From Melampsora larici-populina 98AG31 (lineage: Eukaryota; Basidiomycota; Pucciniomycetes; Pucciniales; Melampsoraceae), in assembly GCF_000204055.1 (NCBI RefSeq), contig NW_006768797.1, forward strand, positions 929,248-993,247: 64,000 bases of DNA. The letters are read 5' to 3'. Position 1 is the stretch's first letter. Each line of letters starts with the position of its first letter. Positions 48,709 to 61,912 of the stretch are shown here, piece by piece. Below the pieces are notes generated by a model. It made no database searches, had not been told where the DNA came from, and was given only the letters and a program-made list of their open reading frames with translations. A program made the translations under genes and the position numbers.

Positions 48709-49114
48709 CAGGATGGGGGCGCAAAATAAAAAACACTCCAGGGTGCATGGTGCGCGCCTACCAATCTCAAAAACCAGGCTGGCACACCTAAAAAAGCTGT
48801 ATGCCACATAGTGATAAATTGAGGCATTCCTTGTCTGATTTTTTTTTTCTCAAACTCCACTTCAAGCTTTCTTCTCATCATCAACCTCATCATTCTAATC
48901 CCAAAAAGCAAAAAAAACAGAATAACAAGGCTCATCAAACAGCTCCACAAACCAACATAATTCTCCCTTCAAATGGCTGCGGTAATTTTCCCACTTTTTT
49001 CATTTGTTGTTTTGTTTTATTTTTTTGCACTATGAGAAGACGTGCCTATGGGCCCATTTCTCAAAAAACACGCCTAGGCACACCTTTCTTTTCAAGGGCC
49101 GCAACCCCATCCTG
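48709..49114. repeat. Possible MITE with CAGGATGGGG termini
   Basis: CAGGATGGGG at the left and CCCCATCCTG at the right are inverted, and related segments lie further in (ctggcacacc / ggcacacc). No target duplication was found. hAT-2 inserted exactly at its left terminus, so that GTCAGGAT of the duplication belongs to this unit. Confidence 0.4.
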
Positions 49115-49518
49115 AAGCCCACAGTCCTGTAATTAGGGCTCAGGGCTGACAATGATCTCCTACAATCTCCTTAATCACTTCAATCTCAATCAAATCAAAA
49201 AAAATCCAATCACCCTTCCTCTCTTTCTCTTTCCAAGTCTAAACTCTCAATTCTTTCAACTATTTTCTGGTTTAAGAAAGTCCATGTATATTTGATTATC
49301 TGATTCATAACCATCATCTATTCTAGTGATCATCATCATCAATCCATAACCAATGAAATTCAAAAAAATAAAATAAGAAAACTTAAGTGAAGAAATCAAA
49401 TTTCGACTTTCACCTTTTTCAGAAAAAAATCAAGAAGAAAAAAAAGAAAAAAAACTATTGATGAAAAGATTTAAATGAATGAATGAATGTGAATGAGAAT
49501 GAGAATCGAATTCAATGA

Positions 49519-52228
49519 TCATCTACTTGGTTTACTAGCCAAAAAGACACCCAAGATCACAAATCCTAAGAACCCAATAGCAGCAGGTAAAACCAAATCC
49601 TTTGGAATCCCAGCCACCAATTCATCTTTCTGATGATCCTTTTGAACTTTCTTCACTCGTTTACGAGTTGTTTCAATCTTCATAGTTTGATCTTCATCAT
49701 CTTCATCATCTTGATCTTCTTGTTGTAAATCATTCTGATGAATCCCATTTGATTCTTCCTTTTCTTCTGCTTCACTTACAGCCTTTAATCTAATAATCGA
49801 ATTCACATTCTTCTTTTTAATCAAATCTAAATCTCCCCAAGTTTTACCTCCTTTCAAATGAATCACTACTCGATCTTTAGATTGTTTTTTTGCTAAATTC
49901 ACCGAATCCGTTATATCTTGATCTGAAGTCATCAAAACTAAATCATTATCATCATCAAAATATGACATTTGAAAATCATTTGAATCAGGTCTTAAAGTTT
50001 GATCTGTAATACCACTCGAATCTTCTGATGGTAAGATAAACGGATCGGTTTGAAGTTTGCCTTGAATGATTTCTCGTACGAAATCATAACTATCATAACG
50101 TGCTTGAAATCGATGTGCCGAACCTGATGGTGCAATAAACTTGAAGAGATAAGTTCCATCATCAAATTCGATCGGTGCTCCTCCTCTTCCGTTCGCAAAG
50201 CTCATTACCCCACTTTTACTCATCAAGGCTGAATCAGCTTCATCATGAATCACTGAAGCAGAATCATTGGGTGCAAGTTCAGATCCAGGTGTGTCAGGTC
50301 CTCTACTAGCATGACGTTGACCTTTGAATCGGTTACTGGTGGGTGTACGTGGTGGAAGTTCACTAGCATCGAGATGAGAACCTGAAATAGCTGATCCAGC
50401 GTCATCATCTACCGAACCAGCTTGACCTAAAGAGGCAAAGAATCGACTCCAGACTGGTCCACCTGATTCATCTGTTTGACCATCTGCACTGATCGAGTTC
50501 ACTTGTTCAAGTGTCGCGTAGGTAAGTTTGAGTACATCAACACAACCTTGAAGTTGACCTGCCTCATCCACGACTGGTAAGTTCAAATAGTGCCCATCTA
50601 CAACATTTCGAACATGGACAAAGATTAGCCAACTGAAAAAGACGTGTATCAGGAAATGTAGATTTCACTCACCATGCATCTTGCGTAAAGCTTCCTGTAT
50701 GCTAAGACTAGGTAATGCAGTATCAGGATGAGGTGTCATCACTCTTACCACACTACAAGTTCTTGCATCTAATCCAGCCGCAATGACTCTCAAGACGACA
50801 TCTTTACTAGTAAAGATCCCTGCAATCTTCTTACCATCATTCTCCATCACACAAACTGCAGTGGTATGATGATCACGCATCAGTTTAGCCGCTTCTTTCA
50901 CACTTGTTTTCACCCCTACTGTTGCTGCTGTCGTTCTGGCATCTAAAATCGATCCGAGATCTGGAAATGACATTTTATCCCTTAAAGCTTCTACATATGC
51001 CATCAATGGATTAGGTTGATTGATATGAGTAGCATTAGAACTACCACCAAATTCAGATTGAACACCTTCAATCGCATTATAAAGTTTTTGAGATGATCCA
51101 TAGGCTCTTTCAAGTTTCTCTAATGATTCATGAAATACTTTGGTGATATCTAAAAGTCCGATCACGTCTCCTTCTTCATTACATACAGGCTGAGTGAAAA
51201 TCAAGTCTATCAGATGTGATGATCAGAAGGTAACTCGTTGAAAATAGATGAGACAAACCAAATGTCTGAATCCTCGAGTCACCATTGTAGTGAGAGCTTC
51301 AGTAGCAGAAGTAGTATCACGAGTGACCATTGGATTCTTGGTCATGATTTCAGAAACGAGAGTTGAACGAGGATCAAGTCCATCACCAATGACCTACAAA
51401 GAACAAAAAAAAAAGAATCACCAATCAAAAATTGTAACTCAAACCTCAAGCTAATTTAAAGTAATGAATGAAAGACTAACACGAAATGCTAAATCCTTTG
51501 CAGTAAAGATACCACATAAATGTTCATCCTCATCCACCACCAATACACAATCAGTACGTTTGGCAGCACAAAGTTGAGAAGCATCGGCCACTGAATCAAT
51601 CAAGTCAACCAACATCAATCTCTGGATCCAAACCAGATTGATAAATTGATGTAGAATGGTGATAAACTTACCCGTGATATTATCGGGTACAGTTAATGCT
51701 GGTAAAGGTCTTAAAGCGGATACAGTACCGGCTTGACGTCTAGGTCTAGGACCAGGATGACCAAGTCCACCAGTAGGACCACGTTTCTGACCTGGACGTT
51801 TACGTTGAAGTTCATTTTCGATTTTTTTTCTTATAGCCTAAACCAATCAAACACCCAAGAAGATGTCAATTGATTAGATTCAAGTAAGTGATAAGTGTGT
51901 TTTTTTTTGGGAAAAAGATTACCTCATCTTTCCTACTTTGACGTTGACGAGTTTCACTTGTGAGTAAAGGAGAATTACGAGATGAACTACTAGGTAGGTT
52001 AGATGATAGATCATCACCATAAGAAGAAGGAGGTCTAGGTAAATGATTACGATTTGGATGACGATTTTGAGAGGTCATGATGATAGGAATCTGATGATGA
52101 GTTGGAGATTGAGGAGGAGATTGAGAATGAGAATGAAGTGAAGTTGTAGTTGTGTTTGATTTGGATTGATGATGGATTGAGGATGGAATTGGAATCCTAC
52201 TATTACTATTTGATGAATGGTGATTCAT
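49519..52228 (-). CDS. CBS and PB1 domain membrane protein (Mug70-like)
   Basis: Six exons (52228-51923, 51837-51672, 51590-51481, 51393-51259, 51189-50673, 50597-49519) sum to 770 residues with consistent phases. After a Ser/Pro-rich N-terminus come four CBS motifs: about residues 158-200 ('CGIFTAKDLAFRV'), 210-265 ('VIGLLDITKVF'), 325-385 ('IAGIFTSKDVVLRV') and 390-440. A PB1 domain covers about 560-660 ('YLFKFIAPSGSAHRFQ', 'YFDDDNDLVLMTSDQDI'). The last 22 residues are a transmembrane segment ('AIGFLGFVILGVFLA'), so the protein is tail-anchored. This is the architecture of fission yeast Mug70 and its fungal relatives. Their biochemical role is not established; CBS pairs generally bind adenosyl compounds. 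The gene is intact. Confidence 0.88.
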
Positions 52229-53073
52229 TGAGTGTCGAGACTCAGATTGGGTTCAGTAACCAGTTCACAGTGTAATCATTCAAAAGTGATCAGACCATAT
52301 ACCTGTCAAATCCCATACTTTATATTCTCTAAATCCATATTCTTCATTTCCTCATTCTCGGAGAAAATCGGATCTCATTCAACACTGTCACCAGCAAAGT
52401 CTCCAATTTGAACTTTTACTTATATAATTATCATCACATGACCTTCATCATTTTCACAAAAATCATTCAAATACAACCATTTCAACTTTACATCACTTCT
52501 TTTTTCAAAAAAAAATCAAAATCAAAAAACACCTTGTATTTCTCTACATACATCTATTATATTCCTATAAGAAACCCTGTTTTCTTCCTCAACAAACAAA
52601 AAAAACCTTATGTAAACAAAAACCCATCTCCTAAAAGAAAGAAAAAAGGAAAGTATGTATAATGAATCATGTTATGGTAAGAAAAAAAAAATTAGAATCA
52701 ATCTTCTATTCTTCCTAAATCAGTAAAACCAAATCTTCATGATAATAAAAAAAAACATTCAATCAATTATTAAAAAAAAACAAAAAAAAGTACATAAATA
52801 AATAATCAAAGAAAAAAAAACAAAGGTAAGATTACATATTATATATGATATATGTGTGTGTGTGTGTATTTAAAATGAAAAAAAAGCAAATAAAACAAAC
52901 AAATTCAAAATTCTTCTTCTTCTTCTTCTTCTTAAACCAAAACCTTAAATGATCGTGCTTAAACCAAACAAAAAAACCCGTGTATAAAACAAACATTTCA
53001 AAAAAAATGATAAATCAAAAAAAAAGAAAACCCTCGTCAAACTTTCCTTCACGAATTTATTCTTTGTTTTTTT
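52229..53073. other. Intergenic with simple repeats
   Basis: Between the start of the Mug70-like gene and the end of the Rgd1-like gene, both on the minus strand. A (tg)n tract lies at about 52850-52868 and a (ctt)n tract at about 52913-52934. Poly-A runs dominate the rest. No gene. Confidence 0.5.
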
Positions 53074-56000
53074 TCATTCTTTTTTAACAGATTCATCATC
53101 CAGATCACCTAAAAGTACTTCAACTGATTCATCTCTATCCGTTCTATCCTCATCATCATTTCTTCTAACCGAAAGCTCAGCTTCATCTAATTCATCCTTT
53201 AATTTCCCTGCATCAATCGTTCCTAATACTTTAGTTGACCTTCTTAAACTTTTAAGTCTTTTCAATTCTTCTAAACCTCTACTCATACCTCCTACTACTA
53301 CACTACCACTAGTAGATGGATTTCCAACATTCTCAGTCATAAGATCTTCAGTCACTCCACTTGGAACTTGATGAACTTGTGGAAATTGATCATGTGAAAC
53401 AGATACCCAACTTGAAGGAATCGAAGAACCTTGATCAAGTAAATCAGAAGGACAAATTCGTTCAGTTGAAACTTGTTGAATGATTTGTTCTTTAGGATTC
53501 AAGTTTGAATAATCTTCAATGGGTCGGTTCGATTGATTCAAATTAGAATTCGAAATCGGTTCAGTCACAATTCGTTCAAGACTTGATGAATGATAAGAAT
53601 CTAATGATTGTCTTGAAGGAACCGGTCCAGACATTCCCGACGAATGATGAACACTTTGATCGGGTGGACTCCGTTTCTTACGTAACGAAAACGTTCGCTT
53701 AGGAGTCTTACAACTCGTATGACGTTGTAAGAGTGAGAGATGGCATGGAGGTGATAAAGGATGAGAGGGTGAAAGACGAGGTGATTGAAAGGCTTGAAGA
53801 CCTAATGGATTCATCGCACTCGTCGTCTTGTTTTCGAGTTGTTCAACTTCATCCACAAAGCTGGACGAGTTACCCATCCGATATCCATCCACAAAATGAG
53901 ATGCAGCAGGTAGAAATTGAGTGTTTGTATCAATCGGTCTGTTAGGTGAGACCGCTCGGGAGTAGCTTTCATATTGTTCTGCTTCGAGTGATTTTCGAGT
54001 AGATGGCGAAGGTGGATGAGTTATGAATGAAGCGCGTTGAGACCTTATACCGGAAGCTCCAGTCGATTCTGCAAATGGTATATCTTCAAATAAGTGTTCA
54101 TGATGATCTATGAGAACTTCCATGACCGAGTCCTGTCATCAAGCAAATCAAAACCGTCAAACTCTTTGCTCATCAGATCCCATCCCATCAGAGAATTCGT
54201 AATCCAAACGCTCACCTTCCAAGCTTGAGGTGGTAATTGTGTACCAGTCTCTTCGGAAAAGATAGCAGGTGCAAAAACTAATCCAAGATTACTAGAAGTC
54301 ATCTTATTCTCATCTGAATGTTGAGAAACTCTAAAAAGATGTTCACAAACTAATTTCAATGTAGCTTGATGAGCAGGTGGAAGTTTTCGAATCTTTTTAG
54401 AAAGTACACTAAATCCGTTTTGCAGATGTTCTTCTAAATTCTTGGAAAAGATTACTCTTTCTTGAAGTGGAAAGTTAAAGAGTGGTGTAGGTAATTGTCT
54501 TAGATAAAGTTTTAATACTCCTGCAATGGTATATGGATCATGTCGTTCAGGATCAAATCTGAAAGCGTCTTCATCTCTGTGCAAAAATGAGGATCAGTCA
54601 AGATTTCAAAAAAAACACCGCTTTTGATTGAAACAAAAGACTTACTTTTCAATTTCATGCACTAGTTGGGTGACATTTTGCATTTTACCCGAGACTCGAT
54701 AAATCCCTTCCAACTTGATCCCTCTGTGTTCGATTTCGTCTATACAGATCCGGACCAGCAATGGTACCCATCCTTTACCTGGATGACTAGCATAGTAATC
54801 ATTGATAGCCACTCCAAACAATAAACTCTGACATGGACCTGTAAAAGCATTTTCATATAAAACTTTAGGTTCACTGAATTCTTCGTGTTGGAGACTTGAA
54901 AATACATGAGCATCTTCTTCTGGACTGATCTTATCTACCAAGTATTGAGCATGATCACAAATCTATAATGAAGAAAGATCACAAACTTGAAGTTAGTCAA
55001 GCTTAAATGAAATCCCAAAAAGAAACCATCAAACTCAACTGAGATTCTTGAGACGGCAGCCATACGGGTTTCATCAATATAATAGGCAAACGTATCTTTG
55101 GCTTCTCCTGATGCTTCAAAGACCATATCTTCAGTGGCTCTTCGAGCACCTCTGATCACTTGTTCTTTCCTTAATCGTAACGTCTCAAGATGAAAGACAC
55201 CTTTACGATAATCACGATCTGCGTCTTCAGCTTCACGTTTGAGCTTAACTCCTCTAAGCGCAGAAGGTCTGATAGTTCCATCATCCGGTCCAGAGTTGGT
55301 GTTATTGCCATTGCTCGTCTTGTTATCTTTTCTAGAATTCAGTCTCTGGATCAGATTGTTGGTATTGTTACGTAAAGCATGTAAAACGTCATTTCCTTTG
55401 GCTTGTAAAGGATTTGCAGGAACAGGAATGGCAGTATCCCTAAGAGCGATAGAAGTAGCACCCGAGATGATGAATGATGGTCTGGAAGTACCTTGATTAG
55501 ATGAACTAGGATTCACGCCGTGGTGTCCACTGTGTCCGAGTTGATTATGATCTGTAGATCTTCGAGCAGAATGATTAGATTGATTTAGATTTGGAATCCC
55601 GTGAGAGTCATTTGGATGAGATGGTGAAACTGAGGTAGAATTAGAGATATGTTCCCAATCAGTTTGACGTTCTTCTACCAACTTATCCCTAAACTCAACC
55701 GCTTCTATCATTGAATGATATTGATTAACTTCTTCACATTTTCGATCGTATTGTTTTTTAAGTCGATGAACGGTAGCCAAATATTCTTTATGATCGTTTA
55801 TACTATTTCTTAAATCATCTCGAATCCGATTAAGCGTTCGATCTTTAATCGATCTAAACTTTTCCAATGGATCAATCACATTCTCTCGTATCTTTTTAAT
55901 CCAATTCTTTCTTAGTTGAGCTTCTTGTAAAACACTCGTGGTGATCTCTTGCCAAGCTAAATGAGCCGAAGTTGAACCTAATTCATGTAATTCACCTGTT

Positions 56001-56185
56001 AACTTTCGATCTAAATCAACTTGACGTAATGCTAGCTTAGATAGTTGAGATTGAAATTCATCTTCAATTTCGCAACGTTTCTTAAAGAATGAGATATAAG
56101 CATCTGCTTCATGAAGTAATGAATTATAAGTATTTAAACTATCATCGGTTTTGTGTGATGAGAATAGGTTTTGAGGACCCGACAT
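53074..56185 (-). CDS. F-BAR and RhoGAP domain protein (Rgd1-like)
   Basis: Four exons (56185-55040, 54962-54646, 54576-54216, 54132-53074) give 960 residues with consistent phases. The ATG at 56185 is chosen; the frame runs upstream without another ATG. Residues 1 to about 260 are an F-BAR domain ('EADAYISFFKKRCEIEDEF' and long coiled coils). The RhoGAP domain begins about residue 430 ('FGVAINDYY'), with the arginine finger in 'LEGIYRVSGK' and 'LRQLPTPLF', 'MTSSNLGLVFAPAIF' further on. The 300-residue tail is Ser/Pro-rich. Yeast Rgd1 stimulates GTP hydrolysis by Rho3/Rho4 at growth sites and membranes. The gene is intact. Confidence 0.9.
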
Positions 56186-58270
56186 GGAGTTGATTGAGGT
56201 TTGGGGTAGGATATCTAGTGAAACTGATATCTGATTCAATTAGAAGTGGTTGATGATGTTCTTGATGGGATGATGATGAGTGTGAAGTTAAAGCCAATCA
56301 ATTATTCAAAACTAATATTACTCAAGAAGTTAACAGAAGAAATTGATTAGTAAACTAAAAGAAATGTTATGTAAGTTTGGCAGGAATTTACCACCACAGC
56401 TTACAAACCATCAAACATCTCATCATCAATTTAAGCATTTCTATCTCACATACATACATGATACATACTACATACATACTGCTTCTTCTTCCAAATCGGT
56501 TTCAGCTTGCTTGCATTACCTTCACCCAAAATCATCATCACAACCGATCATCAATTCTTTCTACCATAGGGGTTCAACAAAATCAGATTCGTATAAAGTT
56601 CATCAATCAAACCAAATCACATCTTCTCACCCTTTATCAGAATCAGAAAACGGAACAATCTTCACATCTTTTTCCAGATGAACCCTTTTAATATGAATCA
56701 ATCCAAATTCGAGATAATTCATCAAATCTGTACCTCGATCAACGTCTTTGGCCCCTTTTGAAGCTTCAGGAGTGATAACCTTTACAACAAATCTACCCAA
56801 GCTTCGAGGCAGTTATTGTCACGCCTTGTACGTATCCAGATGTTACAAAAACTTCCCTTCATGAGATAGTCAGTACTGTCAATTTTAAGTAGCTTGGCCA
56901 ATCTTGAACAACATCTAGCTTGCAAAAGTCGAACAAATTGGTGTTCTAACTTCTATCAGGCCAAGAAGCTAACTACATAAAGCCTTCCGTTATGGTCCAT
57001 TTAAACCTCATCTGAACCCTAGTCGATCCAAGCGTCTAGGACCCTGGCAAAGCCCAGTTAATTAGTATGGTGGGTTATCTTTTACTTTAAACCACTGATG
57101 CCTTTTTTCATACTGGAAAAAAACCCAATTTTTCAAACATTTCCAGTTTCATATGTTTTTCACCCCTAGCTTTTGAGAGTACGTATAAACTAAGATTTGG
57201 CTCTTATACCTCACGGACCTGCGTTGATTTTTTGGACAAGATATGTGCAAATCAGGCTTTGGAACAATAAATGATTTGGCATCAAAAACCATGATGACTT
57301 GATGTATTTACTTATGAGTGACCTGTGTTGTGCCACTGCAATCAAGACAGAAAATTTGATTTTGACTGTTCATGAAAGTGTATGGGGCTAAGGTTCAATA
57401 CACTCCTGATACTTATCTAGGTCAAATCTCATGTTTGTTTTTGGAAATTTTGAGATTCATATGTTCAGAAAACCAACTTTCTTTTGTGGAAAATTGAAGC
57501 CATAGCCTGTAAGACCTCTATGTTGAAGAATCTTTGAACTTTCTGGGGACTTTGTTGACATTGGAACAACCAATCCAGAGGGATTGTTCATTGTGCCAAA
57601 CAACCTGACACTGTTCCACAACCAGTTTTGGCCTGTATGATCATGAATGATGAATTTTTTGTGATGAATATTTGGATAGTTGTCAGGTTGGATCCAGTCT
57701 GATCCAAAAAGTTGAAGTGTGGGAAGTTCCAAGTGAGAGGTGTTACATGCAAATGCAAAAAGATGCTGTTGCAAACCAATCTCACAGATTTTATACACCA
57801 GGAATGATGGTTATGTCAGTGCAAGACATCTGATTTTGTGTCACCTGTATGCTCTTGGTGTCCTACACCACTACACCATGTAGGCCACAATGGGTTGGTA
57901 TTCTTCCAAAATATCTTGCAGTCTGGCATCGGTTTGTGAGATTGAAAATAGGTTTTGAGGTATCAAAAAAGAGGGAAATAAAGAATGTACTCATATCTTG
58001 ACTTGTACTCTGGATCTTGTCAAGAGACAAAGCTACAAGTGCAAGGTGGTTTGTGATTTGAAGGTCAAAGTTGCACATAGATATTATCAGATTGTTTAGC
58101 TAATCAAATGTTGCAATGTTTTTTTGTTGGGTATTTCTTGAACCAGTTCCTGATTTATGCTGGGGCTGGTACATACTTCAATATTTTTATGCCTGGTCAG
58201 GGCTTAGTTGTCTTGTTAATTAGTTTATTCTAATCATAACTAATAGTTATGTTCTGAATTTGGAAAAATA
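56186..58270. other. Upstream region and decayed sequence
   Basis: To about 56.75 kb this is the promoter and leader of the Rgd1-like gene. From 57.4 to 58.1 kb the minus strand has open stretches (57798-57457, 58078-57863) without recognised motifs, possibly remains of a repeat. No gene can be supported. Confidence 0.35.
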
Positions 58271-58580
58271 ATGGGTGGGGGCTCACGCTCACACCCGGCA
58301 GCTTTTTTGGGGCCCAGGGCGTGGCCAGGGCCATGGCCTAGCATGGTGTGGCCCAATGTGGCCTTCCATCCAAAGAACCTCAGATCTGCTTTTTTGGTCG
58401 TGATTCCCTGCTTAAGACCATCTTTAGGGGGACTTTGACTGACTTCCATGCCCATTGAAGGCCATGAAGGGGTCGGTGTGTGGGCCACGGTGTGGCCTAA
58501 GCCCTGGCCCTTGCCATGTGCCCCTCCAGGGCGCCTTGTGGCTTTGTGGCACCGGGTGTGAGCGTGAGTGGGGGCTGGTG
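58271..58580. mobile_element. GC-rich MITE of about 310 bp
   Basis: CTCACGCTCACACCCGG (58282-58298) and its exact complement (58552-58568) form the arms, each bordered by G-rich sequence (gggtgggggct / agtgggggctgg). The interior is GC-rich with inner partial palindromes around ggcc motifs. It has no coding capacity. Exact ends and target duplication are unclear. Confidence 0.6.
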
Positions 58581-61225
58581 CCACATATCACCTCTTGTGA
58601 AATATGTTATCTTACATTAATTGCAAATAAGGTTTTTTGTTTTTTACCTGGCATTGGTTTTAATGATTGCATATTTAGACTGCAATTTTGAAACTAGATC
58701 ATAAGGGATGTAGGTTATCATTTTGGTATATTATTTTATGGTATGTTTAAATATGTAATGACAGTGATGGATTAATTTATCAATATTCTAGAAGTTTCTT
58801 GATCCGCAAGAAACTGCAAGAAGCTCCTTACAGTTGACAAACCAACACCCCCAAAGTCTTTTGGTAAGCAACATTAACCCCATGTTTTGACAAGAAACCC
58901 TGTATTATCAAGTAGCAAGCCTTGGTCTCCACTATATGATATGTCTGAGCATGTTCATCAGCCCTTTTTCTCATCATTGTACACCAGACTGACACAAGTG
59001 AAGGTTCTTTTTTATGCAACTTGGTTTTCTGTGTATTGAAGGCATTGACCCAGGAAGACAAACAATATCCACAGGCATTTTCCGTCCATATAAGGTGGGT
59101 TTTTGTTTTCATTTGTTCCTCTCTTCAGCAGCAAAATAGTCAACCAATTAATATTCTTAAATCCGGATTCACCCCCCCCGGATTCTCAGAACCCTGTCAC
59201 AACAACAGTGTTTCAGCCATTTGGGTGGGTGAGGACCGGGATCTCTCCGCTTCCCACTTACGACTCACCTAAGTGTAGCCATGGGTAGCTTTGAACGATG
59301 CCTAAACATTTCTCCTTCTTGCCCCCTCTATTTATACCATCCAGATTTCCATAATGTGGACTTTTACTTTTTCAAAAGCTTCCTTTGATCTGCATTTTGT
59401 CCTGGGCTTCTTGCGCTTACCTCGACCTTTCTCCAGCATTCTATATCATAAGCTGTGCTGGAATTTAAGCGAAGAGTCATCTTTCATCCGAAAGCAATGA
59501 ATGCTTTTCAAAAAACCATTTTATCGTCATTCGCCCGGCAGCTTCTAAGCGCATTGTTTGCTTTTGATTGTGTAATGCAGCCAAAGCAACTCGAATCATA
59601 ATATCTGCTTTTCTACGACATGAATGTACCCACCTCTCAGCTTCACCGATTCTCGGACAAAGACAACTACCACAATACCCAATTGATTGCAATCTACGCC
59701 CAATCAATCAAAAAAAACTATCACAAGATCATTCTCAGTCAATTGTGTCAAGAACCGCTGCCACAATCATACTAGCCCACATAAACCTTTGATCACCACA
59801 AACAACACCATCACATGAGCTCAAACCCACCCCAACTAATTGTAGTAGAATAGACCCTTCAGCCTCAATCTTAGGTCTATCGAGCTCACTTCCACCTACT
59901 TCTGCTACGCCATCAATGCAAACAACAACCCCTCCCCATCCAAATTTGATTCAACCATGAAGCAGAAAAGTATTGGAGGGAAGTATAGGAACTTCTTTAA
60001 GAAAAGATATCCATTCATCTGAATTCGCTGGAGCACTTACACTCAAACATAATAAATCTAAAAATTTTTGAAAAAAAATTACAAAATGCCGAACCTTAAG
60101 TGAGTTTAGTTCAATCTCGCGAAGTCACTCTCTCTTTTTGTATTGAATTATCCAATCAATATCTGCCTTTTTTATTTTATTTGGATTTGAAATATCAGAT
60201 CAATGAATTGGCAAGTCAGTTAGATCGATTCAAAACAAAACATTATCAAATCATCAGTTCATCAATAAGGCCGTTGACGGAGTTGATCAAGATGAAGCAG
60301 ATATTTATTTTTCGTTTTAACTGATCCTGCTCAAGCACTTTTAATTGATCGACATAAAGAAATTGGCACCGTGGGTCATGAAATCAACAATCTTTCTTTG
60401 AATTATTCTCAATCAACGATGAAAACAACACAGTGATCATCAACTTGATCATGATGAAAGCGTTAAGGCTCAAGCTCAAAAACGTTCAGCTGTTAGACCT
60501 CGATTAATCAAGTTGATTTATTTGAAAAATTCCCTTGATTGAAGATTCAAATATCTGATTGATCGATTTTGATTGATCGATTGATTGATTTTTTTACAGA
60601 AAGAATTATCAAGAGTTGGTACTTTGATTGATTTGACTATAACACTTCCAGCAGTAGAAAAAGTCAATTCAAAGAGAAGTAGAATAACAAGAACAATAAA
60701 GTCAAAGTTCTGAAATCAAAACTAAACATGTTTTAAGAGGTAGAAAAGTTGGAGTAGCTCCTACTGAAAGAACACGATGAAAATGAAGTAAATTGGGATG
60801 GGTGGTCGTAGCCTTAGTGGAGGAAGGTTTTGGAGAAGAAGTGAGTCTAGAAATCAAAATGTAAGGTAAAGTATAATCAGTCACTTCTAACTGTTTGTCC
60901 AAAAGCTAATCAATTTTTGCTTCTTTTGGTTTGAAGATAAAAGGGAGATGGAGTAGGATTACAACATCTGGATTACAATATCGTCACATAGTAATCCATG
61001 AAACCATGTTTGATTAGGGGATCAAATCACTCTAATACAATCTCAAAACAACTCTTGAATTTGAGGTATGAGAAGCAAAGTAATCTATGTGTATGATTCA
61101 ATGTAAGGAGCAAAGTGGCTTTCCTTAGGATACCGAATTTGATTAATCCTCATATCTGCACGCTCAGAGTGAGCTTATAATCAAAAATTGTAATAGAATT
61201 CATCAATTGTTTGTTGCTTTTTAGG
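58581..61225. other. Decayed region, possible gene relic at 60.1-60.7 kb
   Basis: No intact gene is seen. Between about 60.1 and 60.7 kb the plus strand has open stretches such as 'QINELASQLDRFKTKHYQII', 'PAQALLIDRHKEIGTVG' and 'KELSRVGTLIDLT', broken by stops. They look like exon remains of a cellular gene that I cannot name. A run of nine C's lies at about 59170. Confidence 0.3.
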
Positions 61226-61912
61226 TTCATATTGATATCATTATGGATTTCAATCAAGATTTGATTGATCAATTGATTGAGTTGAGTAAGAAGCATAATT
61301 TCTTAATTTTTGAGTATCATACATTTGCAGATATTGGTAAATGAAGTACCTTTTTCCTTCAACTTCAGGTAGTTCCTTTGCTTAGACTTTTATTCTGACT
61401 GCTCAATGGATTTTGAATTTTTGATTTCAATACACAGATAGGAACTTCCTTCAAGCTTTAATATTTTTAAGGTGTTTATAGGATAGCCAATTTCTCATAT
61501 CATCAATGCACACACAATACCAGGAGAGCCAGTCACCACAACTTTAGTCAAAGTAGGAATTCCCAAAGGTTGAACATCATTAACATCAGCCAAAATGCAA
61601 CCTAAGGGTACCTTGGCTAAAAATTGATATACAATGGAAAGAATTAAGATCACACAACAATATACTGAATTCGGGATAGGATCTATTTCTCAGAGAAGAT
61701 TTGAATCCAATGAAGAAGAAGATCAGCTGGTTTTGTGTCCTGGTGTTAGACTAAATGTAATGGGTGATACGTTGGGCCAGCATTATAATCCTCATCATCA
61801 AGTTGTTTTGGAATGTGGTTCAGATATGATTATTATGGGTTGTGGGATGTATATAAATGTTGTTGAATATAACAAGGTTCTTAAACAGACATCAAGGTAA
61901 AAAGATGCAGGG
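61226..61912 (+). pseudogene. Relic of orotidine-5'-phosphate decarboxylase gene
   Basis: Two exons are recognisable. The first (61226 to about 61332) reads '[17 protein letters not shown]' and '[17 protein letters not shown]'; the second (from about 61438) reads 'GVYRIANFS', 'INAHTIPGE', 'MQPKGTLAKN', 'SISQRRFESNEEEDQLVLCP' and 'GDTLGQHYN'. This order is that of the pyrimidine-synthesis enzyme encoded by URA3/pyrG. The active-site segment normally FEDRKFADIG reads [10 protein letters not shown], so the catalytic Asp and Lys are lost. Two TAA and two TGA stops and a frameshift near 61500 also occur. The N-terminal exon was not found. It cannot encode the enzyme; an intact copy presumably exists elsewhere. 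Confidence 0.8.

Noticed and set aside
56343..56691. Overlapping open frames upstream of the Rgd1-like gene
   Set aside because: Low-complexity His/Ser/Thr-rich translation of an AT-rich leader; antisense to the expected promoter.
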